Shown: positions 7,712 to 17,345 of the stretch, one piece after another
How the letters are laid out: every line of letters begins with the position of its first letter
Position numbering within the stretch: position 1 is the first letter of the stretch
NCBI RefSeq assembly: GCF_010692325.1
Contig: NZ_JAAHHW010000013.1
Coordinates: forward strand, 41,944 to 89,419
Direction: 5' to 3'
From: Moorena sp. SIO3I8
GTDB taxonomy: Bacteria > Cyanobacteriota > Cyanobacteriia > Cyanobacteriales > Coleofasciculaceae
DNA: 47,476 bases
The notes under the pieces: model-generated
Seen by the model: the letters and a program-made list of their open reading frames with translations, nothing else
Database searches by the model: none
Told to the model about the DNA's origin: nothing
Position numbers and translations under genes: made by a program

Positions 7712-9454
7712 TTATTTTTTAGTTTGGTCTAGACTAGCGGCAGCGCTATTGACCTCTATGGGATTTTCCTGGGCTAAAGCACTATTGATATGTGATTGCT
7801 CTCCCGTAATCAAGGCAGTTGCTTGCTCTAATGCCTCGATGCGATCGCTAACTCGGTTTCTTTCTGGTAATAGTTGCAGGATTTTCAACTTTTCCAGCCT
7901 TTGATTAACCCTACCAGTCGCACCTACGATAAACACATCACGACGTTTGTCACGAGCCTCCTTAACCATAGTCTCTATCGCTAAAGAAGCGGTCACTCCC
8001 AACAAGGGAACATCGCTGAGATCTAAAATCAGGACATCATACTTTTCTACCATCCCCATCCGCTGAGAGATACCCTTGGCTGCACCAAAGCTCATTGGTC
8101 CGCCGAGACGGAATAGGAAAATTCGACCACGAGCCTGTTTCAGAAGTTGTTTTTCTTCATAGCTCAAACTCTTTTCACCATCATCAGGAGCAGTAATTTC
8201 CTTGATTTGATTAATTTGTAGCTCACTGAGGTTTTTGACAGTCAACAGGTTGGCAATGAACACCCCAACGGCAACGGCTGTAATTAGGTCAACAAATACA
8301 GTCATGAATAACACTAAATACATTAATGCTGCTGCCTTGAGGGAGACTTGATGGGCTCGTTTGAGGAAGCTCCAGTCAATAATATCGATTCCTACTTTAA
8401 TCAAGATGCCCGCCAGGACAGCATGGGGAATACTTTCAGTGAGGCTTCCCGCCCCCACAACAATCACCAGCAGCACTAGGGCATGAATCATGCCTGAAAG
8501 GGGGGTTTGACCACCAGCCTTAACATTGATTACCGTCCGCATGGTAGCACCAGCACCAGGGAGCCCACCAAACAAGCCAGCAATCGTATTACCGATACCC
8601 TGACCAATTAATTCCCGGTCAGAGTCGTGCTGGGTACGGGTAATATTATCAGCAACCATGGACGTTAACAGAGAGTCGATAGCTCCCAAGGTGGCTAACA
8701 TTAGACCATAGCCAAGCATGTCTTTGATTTGGCTGAACTTAAAGACTGGCAAATATAGCTTGGGTAAGCCTGTGGGGATGTCTCCAATCCGTCTGAGCTC
8801 GCTGTCTGGCAGGTCTGGGAAAAAGACAACCGATATCAACGTACAGACTATCAGTGCTAGCAAGGGGGATGGAATTAATCGACTCAGCTTCCTAGGTGAT
8901 CCAAACATAATCACCAGAGTCAGGATTGCTAGACCGGTAGCGGCAAAATGGGGATTAGCGACAAAGGTAGGAAAATTGCTGACAGATTCCACCACATTCC
9001 CAGAACTAGGATGCCCGAAAAATGGACCAATCTGTAACAACAGAATGATCACACCAATCCCTGACATAAAGCCAGATATAACTGTGTAGGGCATCAGGGT
9101 AATATATTTACCCAGCCGCAACACCCCAAATAAGATTTGAAATATCCCCCCTAGCATGACAACAGTAAATGCCATCGCTAGACCATTCTCTGGGTTTTTA
9201 GCAACTAGCGCCGTAAACACCGTTGTCATCACTACGGTCATCGGGCCAGTGGGACCAGAAATCTGAGAGGGAGTACCGCCAAACAGAGCGGCAAACAGAC
9301 CAACAAAAATAGCGCCGTAAAGACCATGAATTGCCCCAGCACCGGAGGATACTCCAAAGGCTAGGGCTAATGGTAGTGCAACAATTGCAGCAGTCAGACC
9401 ACCAAAGACATCACCGCGCAAATTACGGAAATGTAAACCATTCACAAATTGCAT
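7712..9454 (-). CDS. bicA: SulP-family sodium-dependent bicarbonate transporter BicA
   Basis: A 580-aa inner-membrane protein. The N terminus MQFVNGLHFRNLRGDVFGGL, then ALPLALAFGVSSGAGA and GGTPSQISGPTGPMTVVMT, is strongly like cyanobacterial BicA. About 12-14 membrane segments run to residue ~410. A C-terminal STAS domain follows (about 440-560; IFLFRLGGPMSFGAAKGI, DVLILDLSDVPLLGVTASLA). BicA imports bicarbonate with Na+ as part of the CO2-concentrating mechanism. A general SulP sulfate carrier is the alternative, but the N-terminal and permease motifs favour BicA. Monocistronic, with a long upstream region. Confidence 0.87.
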   Translation of the reverse strand: MQFVNGLHFRNLRGDVFGGLTAAIVALPLALAFGVSSGAGAIHGLYGAIFVGLFAALFGGTPSQISGPTGPMTVVMTTVFTALVAKNPENGLAMAFTVVMLGGIFQILFGVLRLGKYITLMPYTVISGFMSGIGVIILLLQIGPFFGHPSSGNVVESVSNFPTFVANPHFAATGLAILTLVIMFGSPRKLSRLIPSPLLALIVCTLISVVFFPDLPDSELRRIGDIPTGLPKLYLPVFKFSQIKDMLGYGLMLATLGAIDSLLTSMVADNITRTQHDSDRELIGQGIGNTIAGLFGGLPGAGATMRTVINVKAGGQTPLSGMIHALVLLVIVVGAGSLTESIPHAVLAGILIKVGIDIIDWSFLKRAHQVSLKAAALMYLVLFMTVFVDLITAVAVGVFIANLLTVKNLSELQINQIKEITAPDDGEKSLSYEEKQLLKQARGRIFLFRLGGPMSFGAAKGISQRMGMVEKYDVLILDLSDVPLLGVTASLAIETMVKEARDKRRDVFIVGATGRVNQRLEKLKILQLLPERNRVSDRIEALEQATALITGEQSHINSALAQENPIEVNSAAASLDQTKK

Positions 9455-10092
9455 GAGTGGGTAATTTAGTGAAAGAATAATAATTGCTCTAGGCCCACAT
9501 CTAATTGATTCTTTCCATATAACTTGGAATTCCTACAATAATGCTATAGGAAAATGTTAGGGTTAGAGCCATCCAAATATAGAAACCGGAATTTACCTGG
9601 GCAACACTTAAGTGTATCGCAGTAAGAATTGCTATATAAGATGCCTTAGAATTTTACACTAGAATTTTACACTGTTGGAGGTGAAACTGTTGAAATTCTT
9701 GGTTAATGGGTAAAGTTTACCATTCAATCCAGGGATGCCTAGCACCATTGACTATCATCTCCCCAAAGAATAATTGAGCAAGGTTAGTGGGAGTACACAG
9801 AAGGATTGGTGGATTATTTCGCAAATTCTGGTTAAAAATTCCGGGAAAATCAATTACTCTCACTAGAGATTAGAGACTAGAGATTAGACAGTTCATGTAG
9901 GGTGGGCAGTGCATCAGACAGATAATGAAGCTTGCAAAGTGCTTTGGTACGCACTGCCCACCCTACGATTAGCTAGACACGACTCAATGGGACAATAGTT
10001 GCTGATATCGAGCTCAGGCTAAATCAGATTGCGATAGTGCTGGTAAGATTGGGCTATTGACTGGTAACCTATCCTGCTGTTGACGAGAAAGC
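9455..10092. other. Intergenic region between divergent bicA and amidase genes
   Basis: No gene. It holds a gagattaga-type short repeat (about 9865-9890) and the long inverted repeat at 9897-9966. The rest is unique and should contain both promoters; I could not identify one with confidence. Confidence 0.6.
9897..9966. repeat. Perfect 16-bp inverted repeat, MITE-like hairpin
   Basis: The arm gtagggtgggcagtgc (9897-9912) is repeated perfectly in inverted orientation at 9951-9966 around a 38-nt loop. Repeats with gtgggca/tgcccac arms are widespread in cyanobacterial spacers. It sits upstream of the amidase gene and could also form an RNA hairpin. Confidence 0.8.
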
Positions 10093-11868
10093 ATGCAAAA
10101 AATCCTGAGTTGGGCAATACTAGCTTCTGTGATTACATTACCTGTTTTACCTGTTTCGGCTGAGCAACCCCTTTTCCTGGCCTATCCCCCCCGTGAGCAT
10201 AAAACTACTGCAGAGAAAATTTTCTTGATTGGTACTGCAGCCCCTACTTCAGAGGTGTTGGTCAATGGTAAACCTATCCCCCGTAGCCAAAGTGGGAATT
10301 TTGCTCCTAGTTTCCCTTTGCAGCTGGGAGAAAATCGGTTTACCTTGCGCTATCTAAACCAGGAAATTCAAGTTACCGTAACCCGGCTGTCTACTGAACC
10401 ACAGTTACCACAAGGTTTGGGATTTGCCAAAGATTCCCTGACCCCAGCAGCAGATATTGCTAGATTACCTGGAGAACAGATTTGTTTTGGTGCGATCGCA
10501 TCCCCTCGTGCTAGGGTTTCTGTGACCCTGGGCAATCAACGGATTTCCTTACTCCCTCAATCCCAAGATGTCCAACTTCCGTCTAATTTTGCCGTATTGA
10601 CTGGTCAAAACCAACCTACACCTCGTGCAGCTATTAATAACTACCAGGGATGTGCCGAAATTTCACAAGCTGGTAATTTTGGCAACCCTGTGTTTCAACT
10701 AAATCTCAATGGCGAGAGAGTCAGTCAGCGGGGTACAGGTACAGTGGAAATTTTATCTCCTAACCGCTTAGAGGTAATAGAGGTAATAGAAGAGGCTGGG
10801 GTTGCCCGCACTGGACCGAGTACTAACTATTCTCGCTTAACGCCTTTACCAAAGGGAACTAGAGCAGCAGTTACTGGTAAACAAGGAGACTGGTTACGTC
10901 TTGATTATGGTGCTTGGATTCGCCAGAAGGAAACCAAGGTAATTTCTGGTGCAACTCCGCCGAAGTCTATTATTCGCAGTATCACCTCCCGACAGGTACC
11001 TGGAGCAACAGAAATTCTCTTTCCCCTAGAGATACCAGTACCAGTGAGTGTGCAGCAGTCCGATAAAACCTTTACCCTAACGCTACATAATCTAACCGCT
11101 CAAACGGATACAATTTTCCTAAATGATGACCCAGTGATTAAGCGCCTAGACTGGTACCAAGTGACTCCAGACCGGGTGCAGTATAATTTTAGACTCAAAT
11201 CTGAGCAGCAGTGGGGGTATGACTTGAGGTATGAAGGCACTACTCTCATTCTGTCTTTGAGACATCCACCAAACTTGAGCAGTAGAGGAATACTGGGTCT
11301 ATCGACTCAGCGGTTAGCAGGAATTAAGATACTGCTCGATCCCGGACATGGGGGAGCCGAAACAGGAGCGAGTGGACCGAATGGGTATCCAGAAAAGGAT
11401 GTTAATTTAGTAGTCTCGAAACTGTTGCAAAAGGAATTGGTACAACGGGGAGCAACGGTATATATGACACGGGAAACTGACAAGGATGTGTCATTACGAG
11501 ACCGGATGGATATGATTCACGAACTAGAACCAACGATTGCCCTTTCTATCCATTACAATGCGCTACCAGATTATGGTGATGCTATTAATACTGCTGGGAT
11601 CGGAATGTTTTGGTATCATACCCAAGCCCACGATTTATCAGTGTTTTTGCATAATTATTTAGTCCAAAAGCTCCGGCGTCCATCCTACGGAGTATTTTGG
11701 AATAATCTCGCCCTAACCCGTCCTCACAAAGCTCCTTCGGTGCTATTGGAATTGGGATTTATGATTAATCCGGTAGAGTTTGAATGGATTAGCAATCCCC
11801 GAGAACAAAGGCAATTGGCTAATGCGATCGCAGATGGGATTACTGAATGGATAGCTACTGTGGAGTAA
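10093..11868 (+). CDS. N-acetylmuramoyl-L-alanine amidase (AmiC-type)
   Basis: A 591-aa secreted or periplasmic peptidoglycan hydrolase. The signal peptide (MQKILSWAILASVITLPVLP, then VSA) is followed by a beta-rich N-terminal region, a bacterial SH3 domain (about 230-285; VEEAGVARTGPSTNYSRL), an AMIN-like beta segment (about 295-400) and a C-terminal Amidase_3 domain (about 412-590). Zinc and catalytic residues are visible in ILLDPGHGGAETGA, the Glu in NGYPEKDVNL, LSIHYNA, and VLLELGF. It cleaves the amide bond between MurNAc and L-Ala, which serves cell separation and septal junction formation in filaments. The HIP1 octamer occurs twice inside. The start ATG gives a clean signal peptide. 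Confidence 0.9.
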   Translation: MQKILSWAILASVITLPVLPVSAEQPLFLAYPPREHKTTAEKIFLIGTAAPTSEVLVNGKPIPRSQSGNFAPSFPLQLGENRFTLRYLNQEIQVTVTRLSTEPQLPQGLGFAKDSLTPAADIARLPGEQICFGAIASPRARVSVTLGNQRISLLPQSQDVQLPSNFAVLTGQNQPTPRAAINNYQGCAEISQAGNFGNPVFQLNLNGERVSQRGTGTVEILSPNRLEVIEVIEEAGVARTGPSTNYSRLTPLPKGTRAAVTGKQGDWLRLDYGAWIRQKETKVISGATPPKSIIRSITSRQVPGATEILFPLEIPVPVSVQQSDKTFTLTLHNLTAQTDTIFLNDDPVIKRLDWYQVTPDRVQYNFRLKSEQQWGYDLRYEGTTLILSLRHPPNLSSRGILGLSTQRLAGIKILLDPGHGGAETGASGPNGYPEKDVNLVVSKLLQKELVQRGATVYMTRETDKDVSLRDRMDMIHELEPTIALSIHYNALPDYGDAINTAGIGMFWYHTQAHDLSVFLHNYLVQKLRRPSYGVFWNNLALTRPHKAPSVLLELGFMINPVEFEWISNPREQRQLANAIADGITEWIATVE

Positions 11869-12220
11869 TGCAAGCTTTGTTGAATAGGTAACAGGGAATA
11901 GGGAAACAGAGGGGAGATGGGGAGATGGGGAGATGGGGAGTCAGATGAGCGACTGGCGTGGAAACCCCCAAGACCGCACTGGTAGTTGCTCATCAGGGAA
12001 ACCTCCTTTGGCCGACTGCATCCGTTGACAACAACGATAGGATAACAATGTAAACTTTTATTACTGGACTCAAGACTTTTGGCTTTGATGGTAAAATAAA
12101 CTTCGCCAATTTGCTTGATAGATATATGGGCTACCCTAACTTGTTTAATTTCTCAACTGAGTGCCTGTAAATTCAAAACCATTTTCAGAGCTATCTAGTA
12201 TCACTTGTTTGATGTAAGAT
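11869..12220. other. Intergenic region with repeats
   Basis: No gene. A repeat tract at about 11886-11940 includes an 8-bp unit (ggggagat). It is followed by a fold-back element (about 11943-12025) carrying ggaaacccccaagaccgc and tttggccgactgcatcc, shared with the copy at 13643-13688. The remainder is AT-rich leader of the methyltransferase gene. Confidence 0.55.
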
Positions 12221-13021
12221 ATGTCTCGGTTTCACCTCACGTATAACTTTGAAATAAATTCTATGACTCAGGCTGCATTTGATTACAATTCAGAATATTT
12301 TACTAGTGAAATATTCGATACCAATTATCAAGCTATAGCGTCAACAATCGTTAAAACTTATCAACCAAAACGTGTGGCAGAATTTGGGTGTGGTCCTGGG
12401 CATCTTACTAGAGAGCTGGCCAGATTGGGTGTAGAGGTAACAGCTGTAGATGGTTATTCGGAACCTGATTTCTCAGAATCATCTATTGAATTTCACAAAC
12501 TTGATCTAAATGACGAAGTAGCCATTGCTAATCGTTTCTCCAACCAGAATTTCGATCTTGCTATTTCTCTGGAAGTTGCTGAACACCTAGAACCTGAAAC
12601 ATCTCCAATACTAATCAGCTGGATGACTAGTGTTGCGCCAATCGTGGTATTTTCAGCAGCAGTTCCTAGTCAGAGCGGCCATGGACATATCAATCTTCAT
12701 TCCAGAGATTACTGGCACCGTTTATTCACTAAGCATAATTTTGTCGTCGCGGATCGTATTCGCGAGAAACTTAGACAAATACCTAATGTAGCTCCTTGGT
12801 ATCGTTACAATATTATCGATTATCTCCAGGCAGAGCATTCTCAAGCCCCAGAAATACTAGAAGTAATTGACCGTTTGCTTGCCTCTGAATCTGCTGCATC
12901 GAGTGCATACTACGAAGAATCTACGAAGATGAGACTTCTACAACCTTACTTAAAGGACCCGGTCGTTAAATGGTATTTCGGGTTGCGACAGTTTACTGAT
13001 AGTTTTTTTAACAAAACCTAA
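12221..13021 (+). CDS. Class I SAM-dependent methyltransferase
   Basis: A 266-aa soluble protein. Motif I is VAEFGCGPGHLTRELARLG (about residues 52-70), followed by the acidic loop VTAVDGYSEPD. The post-motif FDLAISLEVAEHLEPE (about 112-127) is the usual strand-4 region of UbiE/COQ5-like methyltransferases, and HGHINLHSRDYWHRLF follows. The acceptor is unknown. An in-frame ATG at 12263 (MTQAAFDYNSEYF) is an equally good or better start, since the family core begins there; neither has a clear Shine-Dalgarno. No operon partner. AT-rich compared with the flanking metabolic genes. Confidence 0.82.
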   Translation: MSRFHLTYNFEINSMTQAAFDYNSEYFTSEIFDTNYQAIASTIVKTYQPKRVAEFGCGPGHLTRELARLGVEVTAVDGYSEPDFSESSIEFHKLDLNDEVAIANRFSNQNFDLAISLEVAEHLEPETSPILISWMTSVAPIVVFSAAVPSQSGHGHINLHSRDYWHRLFTKHNFVVADRIREKLRQIPNVAPWYRYNIIDYLQAEHSQAPEILEVIDRLLASESAASSAYYEESTKMRLLQPYLKDPVVKWYFGLRQFTDSFFNKT

Positions 13022-13087
13022 CTATCAGTAATCATTCAGCTGCTATCAGCCAATGGCCAAGGCCATTGGCCTTGGCTCACGGCTGAC

Positions 13088-13130
13088 CGCTGACTGCTGT
13101 TCGCGCAGCGTGCGCGTAGCGCATATGCTT
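13088..13130. repeat. 43-bp repeat block, copy 1
   Basis: The block starts cgctgactgctgttcgcgca and ends gcgtagcgcatatgctt. It matches 37061-37103 at 42 of 43 positions in the same orientation. It combines a ctgaccg heptamer end with the tcgcgca-cgtgcgcgta palindrome. Confidence 0.8.
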
Positions 13131-13156
13131 ACGGAAAAACTAAAAGACCCAGACGC

Positions 13157-13485
13157 TCATGCTCCCAGCCTCTGTTTTTTGGATAATCGTGAGATAAGTT
13201 TGTTATACAAAGACGGATCAGAGATTTGTAATGGTTGAGGCATGGCATCAAACTCTTCCTCTTCCAAAGCGAGGTAAGTATCAATCTGCTCACGATTAGC
13301 TAAGTAGAACGCGATCGCTCCGTAAACCTGTTCAAGGTTGACAGTGGGAAGGATTGAACAATACTTTCTGGTGATAATCCGTTGCGGAAAGTATATACAA
13401 CGGAGTCTAGAGAAATTCGTGTGCCTGCAATCCAGTAACCATTGTCCCGATATTCTATATAAGTCTTAGCTTCTATAACTGGCAT
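13157..13485 (-). pseudogene. Frameshifted DUF433 protein gene
   Basis: On the minus strand the start at 13485 reads MPVIEAKTYIEYRDNGYWIA, then GTRISLDSVVYTFRNGLSPE, a clear DUF433 antitoxin-like N terminus. The frame is lost after SIVQSFP. The next frame then continues TVNLEQVYGAIAFYLANREQ and IDTYLALEEEEFDAMPQP, to a stop at 13157-13159. The span of 329 bp is one base short of a multiple of three, so one C is missing near 13340. DUF433 genes are usually followed by a DUF5615 toxin-like gene; here the next ATG reads only MSVWVF and stops. The locus is therefore decayed. Confidence 0.75.
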
Positions 13486-13642
13486 CAATTTACCTTGAAT
13501 ATATGTATTGAGATCATATAACTGAAACAACTGAAACAAAAAACTGAGATCAATACTGAGGCATTCTGCTCTTGTCTGCCAATTATTCTGAAAGTATCGA
13601 TTACCGCTAAGTATTTTTACTTACGTTACTTGGAGGTTTAGG

Positions 13643-13688
13643 GATGCAGTCGGCCAAAGGGGGTTTCCCCCACTCGCGCTTTGCATCA
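13643..13688. repeat. Fold-back element with gatgca/tgcatc ends
   Basis: gatgcagtcggccaaagggg, then gtttcccccactcgcgct, then ttgcatc. Terminal gatgca/tgcatc arms and an internal ggggg/ccccc stem make a hairpin. A related copy lies near 11943-12025 in the opposite orientation. Confidence 0.6.
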
Positions 13689-13721
13689 AGACAGTGCTCA
13701 GGCTTCTCTCGATATCCCCTG

Positions 13722-13782
13722 AAGCGCGTTCGCGTTCGCGCAGCGTAGGCAAAGCCTAAAGCGTGACCTACGGTCAATCGCG
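13722..13782. repeat. GC-rich palindromic element
   Basis: gcgcgttcgcgttcgcgcag followed by cgtaggcaaagcctaaagcg and tgacctacggtcaatcgcg. Several short inverted pairs (gtaggc/gcctaa; gacctacggtc) are present. It is a member of the dispersed gcgtagcg family. Confidence 0.6.
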
Positions 13783-14037
13783 TTTTCTGGTTGCTTTACC
13801 GATGTGATACTTAAGGATAGGTGTGGGTGGGATACAAAGTACCCGCAAGGGTACTGTAAAGTCTCGTAAACTTTGCCATCATAACTAGTATAAAGCCTAT
13901 TTACAGTAATCCTTGCAGAAAAATCCCAACTCAAGGTGATAAGTAATTAAGGCGTCAAGTTACCCACTCGTAATTAACGTGAGTTGAGGGGTCTAACCAA
14001 TCCCTAATTTCTGGAAATTTATAGGAGTCAGATCATC

Positions 14038-14241
14038 ATGGAAAAACATCAACCAATAGAATTTTCCCTAGAACAGGAGTTCAATCTTAAAGTTTTTGAG
14101 ACGCAAATTCAAAATCTCGACCTTGAACAAGCAAAGAATCTTCTGTGCGAGCTCTATAGACAGATGTCAATTCGTGAAATTCATTTCAGGAATTTCGTTA
14201 AGCACAGTTTAATCGGAAATCCTCCACCTTGGAGTGAGTAA
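14038..14241 (+). CDS. nblA: NblA, phycobilisome degradation adaptor
   Basis: A 67-aa protein of typical NblA length and pattern: PIEFSLEQEFNLKVFETQIQ, then LDLEQAKNLLCELYRQMSIR, then EIHFRNFVKHSLIG. NblA forms a helical dimer that binds phycobiliproteins and recruits Clp protease, dismantling phycobilisomes under nitrogen or sulfur starvation. The start has an aggag Shine-Dalgarno about 9 bp upstream. Expression is usually nitrogen-responsive, but I found no clear NtcA box (GTA-N8-TAC) in the 100 bp before it. The tail GNPPPWSE is slightly longer than in many homologues. Confidence 0.9.
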   Translation: MEKHQPIEFSLEQEFNLKVFETQIQNLDLEQAKNLLCELYRQMSIREIHFRNFVKHSLIGNPPPWSE

Positions 14242-14758
<517 letters not shown>

Positions 14759-14995
14759 ATGGTAAAACAAATGTGCTGGTTATCGAGCTTTGGTAGCAAT
14801 GAACCAAAAATGTTGCACTTGCGGACTTCCCCTTATGAGGCTTGGCGTCCGTACACAGCTTTTCCCCAATATGCTGTCCCAGATTATCCAGTACCTGGCG
14901 GTTCTAAAGGCTGGGCAACCTATCAGAAACTAAGACTCTCAGACTGGGTTTTGGTTCCTAGTGACAATGAAAATATGGATTATAAAGCAAGTTAA
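14759..14995 (+). CDS. Unknown 78-aa protein
   Basis: Good Shine-Dalgarno (aaggag, 7 nt before ATG). The sequence begins MVKQMCWLSSFGSNEPKMLH and is rich in Trp, Tyr and Pro (YEAWRPYTAFPQYAVPDYPV, GGSKGWATYQKLRLSDWVLV). There is no signal peptide, no membrane segment and only one Cys. I recognise no family. It is preceded by a long leader with strong inverted repeats and is convergent with agrE, from which it is separated by an inverted heptamer repeat. The coding start and even composition suggest a real gene, but function cannot be assigned. Confidence 0.6.
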   Translation: MVKQMCWLSSFGSNEPKMLHLRTSPYEAWRPYTAFPQYAVPDYPVPGGSKGWATYQKLRLSDWVLVPSDNENMDYKAS

Positions 14996-15008
14996 TAATT
15001 TAGTAATA

Positions 15009-15079
15009 AATGAAGAATTAAGAATGTAGAATGTAGAATGTAGAATTCTTAATTCTTAATTCTTAATTCTTAATTCTTC
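15009..15079. repeat. Inverted heptamer repeats between convergent genes
   Basis: tgaagaattaagaat, then three gtagaat units, then a run of attcttaattcttaattc ending ttcttca. The outer arms tgaagaattaagaat and attcttaattcttca are perfect inverted copies. The RNA from either strand can therefore fold into a long A/U hairpin, which could stop transcription from both convergent genes (14759 gene and agrE). Confidence 0.7.
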
Positions 15080-15093
15080 AACAGTTAAACTAA

Positions 15094-17199
15094 TTACTTG
15101 ACTAGATAAGGACTGGTTAACTTATCTAACTGTTGCACTAACAAGCTAAGGAATAAACCGACATCAGTAACAACACCAACCGATTCTACTGAACCGCGAT
15201 CGCTTAATTTTGTCACTACGGCGGGGTTAATATCCACACAGACCATCTTCACTCCGGCTGGAGTCATATTGCCGACGCCAATAGAATGGAGCATAGTAGA
15301 CAGCATCAAGATCATATCTGTCCCTTCCAATAACTTGGCATAGTCTTGCTGTGCTTTAATCAAATCCATCTGGGTATCTGGCAGAGGACCATCATCTCGG
15401 ATGGAACCAGCTAGGACAAATGGTACGTTATTGCGGACGCATTCATACATCACCCCTTTAGTTAATACACCCTGTTCTACAGCTTGGGCAATACTACCGC
15501 AGCGACGGATAGTATTGATTACCTTGAGATGGTGTCGGTGTCCACCATGGACAACTACTCCTCGTTTCATATCCACACCCAAAGAGGTTCCCATCAGGGA
15601 TTGCTCGATGTCATGAACTGCGATCGCATTTCCCCCTAACAGCGCCTGAACATACCCAAGTCGAATCAAACTGGATAAATGTTCACTACCGCCAGTGTGA
15701 ATTACCACAGGTCCTGCTGTCACTACAACTCTGCCCCCTTGGTCCCGAATTTGGCGCAGCTCCCAAGCAATTTGTTCGACTACTAATTCTACCCGGCGCT
15801 CACTAGAGACCCCAGATGCCATAAAACTAAATTCTTGCTGATTGCGTTGTTCACGGGATTGAGTTTTGCGCACCGTGCGGATTCCTTCTACTCCCACGAT
15901 CACCTGCTCTCCAACTTCCAAATCCCGCAGCACTTTACAACGAGCGATTACACCGTCTGGGGTTTCAGTTATTGCGATCGCACCATCCATGCGTTGATGT
16001 TGTACCTTCACCCACTCACAATTTACCCGTACTTCCGTCGGATAAATGGTAGTAACATAAAAGTCATCAGGAGCAACCCCTGCTTGAGTAACAGGTTCCA
16101 AGTTAGCATCACACACCTCTTGGGCAGGAGTGACAGCTCCTAGATCAATCAGCTTAGTCATAATCTCTGCCATCACCTCATGATCTGGTGCAGAGACTTT
16201 CAGTTCAGCATTAGAGGTGCTTTGCCGCTGTGTTCCTAGGTCGAAGTTAAGTACCTGGAAGCTACCCCCACCTCCTACAATTAAATCCAAGGCACGGCTG
16301 ATGATACCAGAATCAAGCAAATGACCTTCCAAACGAATAATGCGACTTTCAACCGGTTGATTGCCATGGATTTCACTGCGGACTGGTTCAGTTACCCGTA
16401 AGGTTAGGCATTTAGCAGCACCACCAGCTTTGAGAAATTCCGTCAAGGGGGTTTCAATCACCTCAAACCCAGCTTGACCGAGCCGATCTTTCAAGCGATC
16501 GCTAACTTTGTTCATCACTACAAGTTGATCAATATTGACCGCATTGCAAGCAAAGTTCACTGCATCAGCTTCCTCTATGGCGATTCGTTTTTCCGGTGCT
16601 ACCCGCATTTCGATTAAGCGGTTGGAATAGGCATCAAATGCTGGGGGATAGTAGAGTAAATAGCCACCACTCAGGGGACAGAAGCAAGTGTCCAAGTGAT
16701 AGAAACGTTGATCCATTAGGCGCAGGGACACAACTTCAATATCTAGCCATTTAGCAAGGTATGGATGGGAATCAAGTTCTGAGCGGAAGCCATAGCCAGC
16801 CCACAGCCAACGCCCTTCCCGGTCTAGCAGAGCATCCCCAGCTCCTTCAAAGGGTAAGTCTTGAGGAAGTTCATAGACAGTGTAGCCATTGTCATTAAAC
16901 CATTGCTTGAAATAAGGTTCTTCTCCCTGGCGCTCTTTGTGGAGGAAGCGGCTAAGCACTACATTCTTGCCCAAGACTAATCCGGCATTGGCTGCAAATA
17001 CCATATCTGGCCAACCGGATTGAGGAGAAACTAAATCGACTAGGGCATGCTCTTTGATGACATAGTGCAGTTTTTGCCACTGTTCTACAGCGCGATCCCT
17101 CGATGACTTGTGAATATTTCCCTCCATCCAGGGATTAATCACATAATCCACATCGTAGTGGTCAGGGGGACACATGAGGAAGCGAATTGATTCTGTCAT
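15094..17199 (-). CDS. agrE: Bifunctional arginine dihydrolase / ornithine cyclodeaminase (AgrE/ArgZ)
   Basis: 701 aa from the ATG at 17199 (MTESIRFLMCPPDHYDVDYV), the length typical of this family; an upstream in-frame start at 17277 is less likely. The N-terminal amidinotransferase-fold domain (about 1-275) has Asn22 (VINPWMEGN), Asn71 (VFAANAG), FEGAGDAL, YHLDTCF and the nucleophile Cys264 (AAKC). In characterised cyanobacterial enzymes this domain hydrolyses arginine to ornithine, CO2 and two ammonia. The C-terminal LOR/SDH-like domain converts ornithine to proline in AgrE; its dinucleotide region includes VVVTAGPVVIHTGGSEHLSS. It serves cyanophycin and arginine catabolism. All key residues are present, so it is expected to be active. 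Divergent from the DUF2233 genes. Confidence 0.9.
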   Translation of the reverse strand: MTESIRFLMCPPDHYDVDYVINPWMEGNIHKSSRDRAVEQWQKLHYVIKEHALVDLVSPQSGWPDMVFAANAGLVLGKNVVLSRFLHKERQGEEPYFKQWFNDNGYTVYELPQDLPFEGAGDALLDREGRWLWAGYGFRSELDSHPYLAKWLDIEVVSLRLMDQRFYHLDTCFCPLSGGYLLYYPPAFDAYSNRLIEMRVAPEKRIAIEEADAVNFACNAVNIDQLVVMNKVSDRLKDRLGQAGFEVIETPLTEFLKAGGAAKCLTLRVTEPVRSEIHGNQPVESRIIRLEGHLLDSGIISRALDLIVGGGGSFQVLNFDLGTQRQSTSNAELKVSAPDHEVMAEIMTKLIDLGAVTPAQEVCDANLEPVTQAGVAPDDFYVTTIYPTEVRVNCEWVKVQHQRMDGAIAITETPDGVIARCKVLRDLEVGEQVIVGVEGIRTVRKTQSREQRNQQEFSFMASGVSSERRVELVVEQIAWELRQIRDQGGRVVVTAGPVVIHTGGSEHLSSLIRLGYVQALLGGNAIAVHDIEQSLMGTSLGVDMKRGVVVHGGHRHHLKVINTIRRCGSIAQAVEQGVLTKGVMYECVRNNVPFVLAGSIRDDGPLPDTQMDLIKAQQDYAKLLEGTDMILMLSTMLHSIGVGNMTPAGVKMVCVDINPAVVTKLSDRGSVESVGVVTDVGLFLSLLVQQLDKLTSPYLVK

Positions 17200-17345
17200 A
17201 GTCGATTTCTGATCTGGTAGATACCTACACGACCAAGGTAAGTCAGCAATCACACCAATGTCACGACAATTTGCCATTGACAGGGGGGTAAGTTAAGTTG
17301 GTGGATTAATCTTAAAGATTTTATCCATAAACTTATTATTATACC

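Larger units (their letters stand above)
13540..14037. other. Spacer with fold-back repeats, upstream of nblA
   Basis: No convincing gene. A hairpin-forming element at about 13643-13688 has gatgca/tgcatc ends around ggccaaagggggtttccccc. A GC-rich palindromic element lies at about 13722-13782. A minus-strand open frame here (13698-13934) is built partly from those repeats and is rejected. The last ~100 bp is the nblA leader, with taggagtcagatcatc placing a ribosome binding site before the ATG at 14038. Confidence 0.55.

Noticed and set aside
8718-9089. 123-codon plus-strand frame inside bicA
   Set aside because: Antisense shadow of a well-supported transporter gene.
13698-13934. 78-codon minus-strand open frame
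   Set aside because: Its C-terminal third is a GC-rich palindrome and the rest matches nothing recognisable; no ribosome binding site.
13930-14037. NtcA site upstream of nblA
   Set aside because: Looked for GTA-N8-TAC; only imperfect spacings found.
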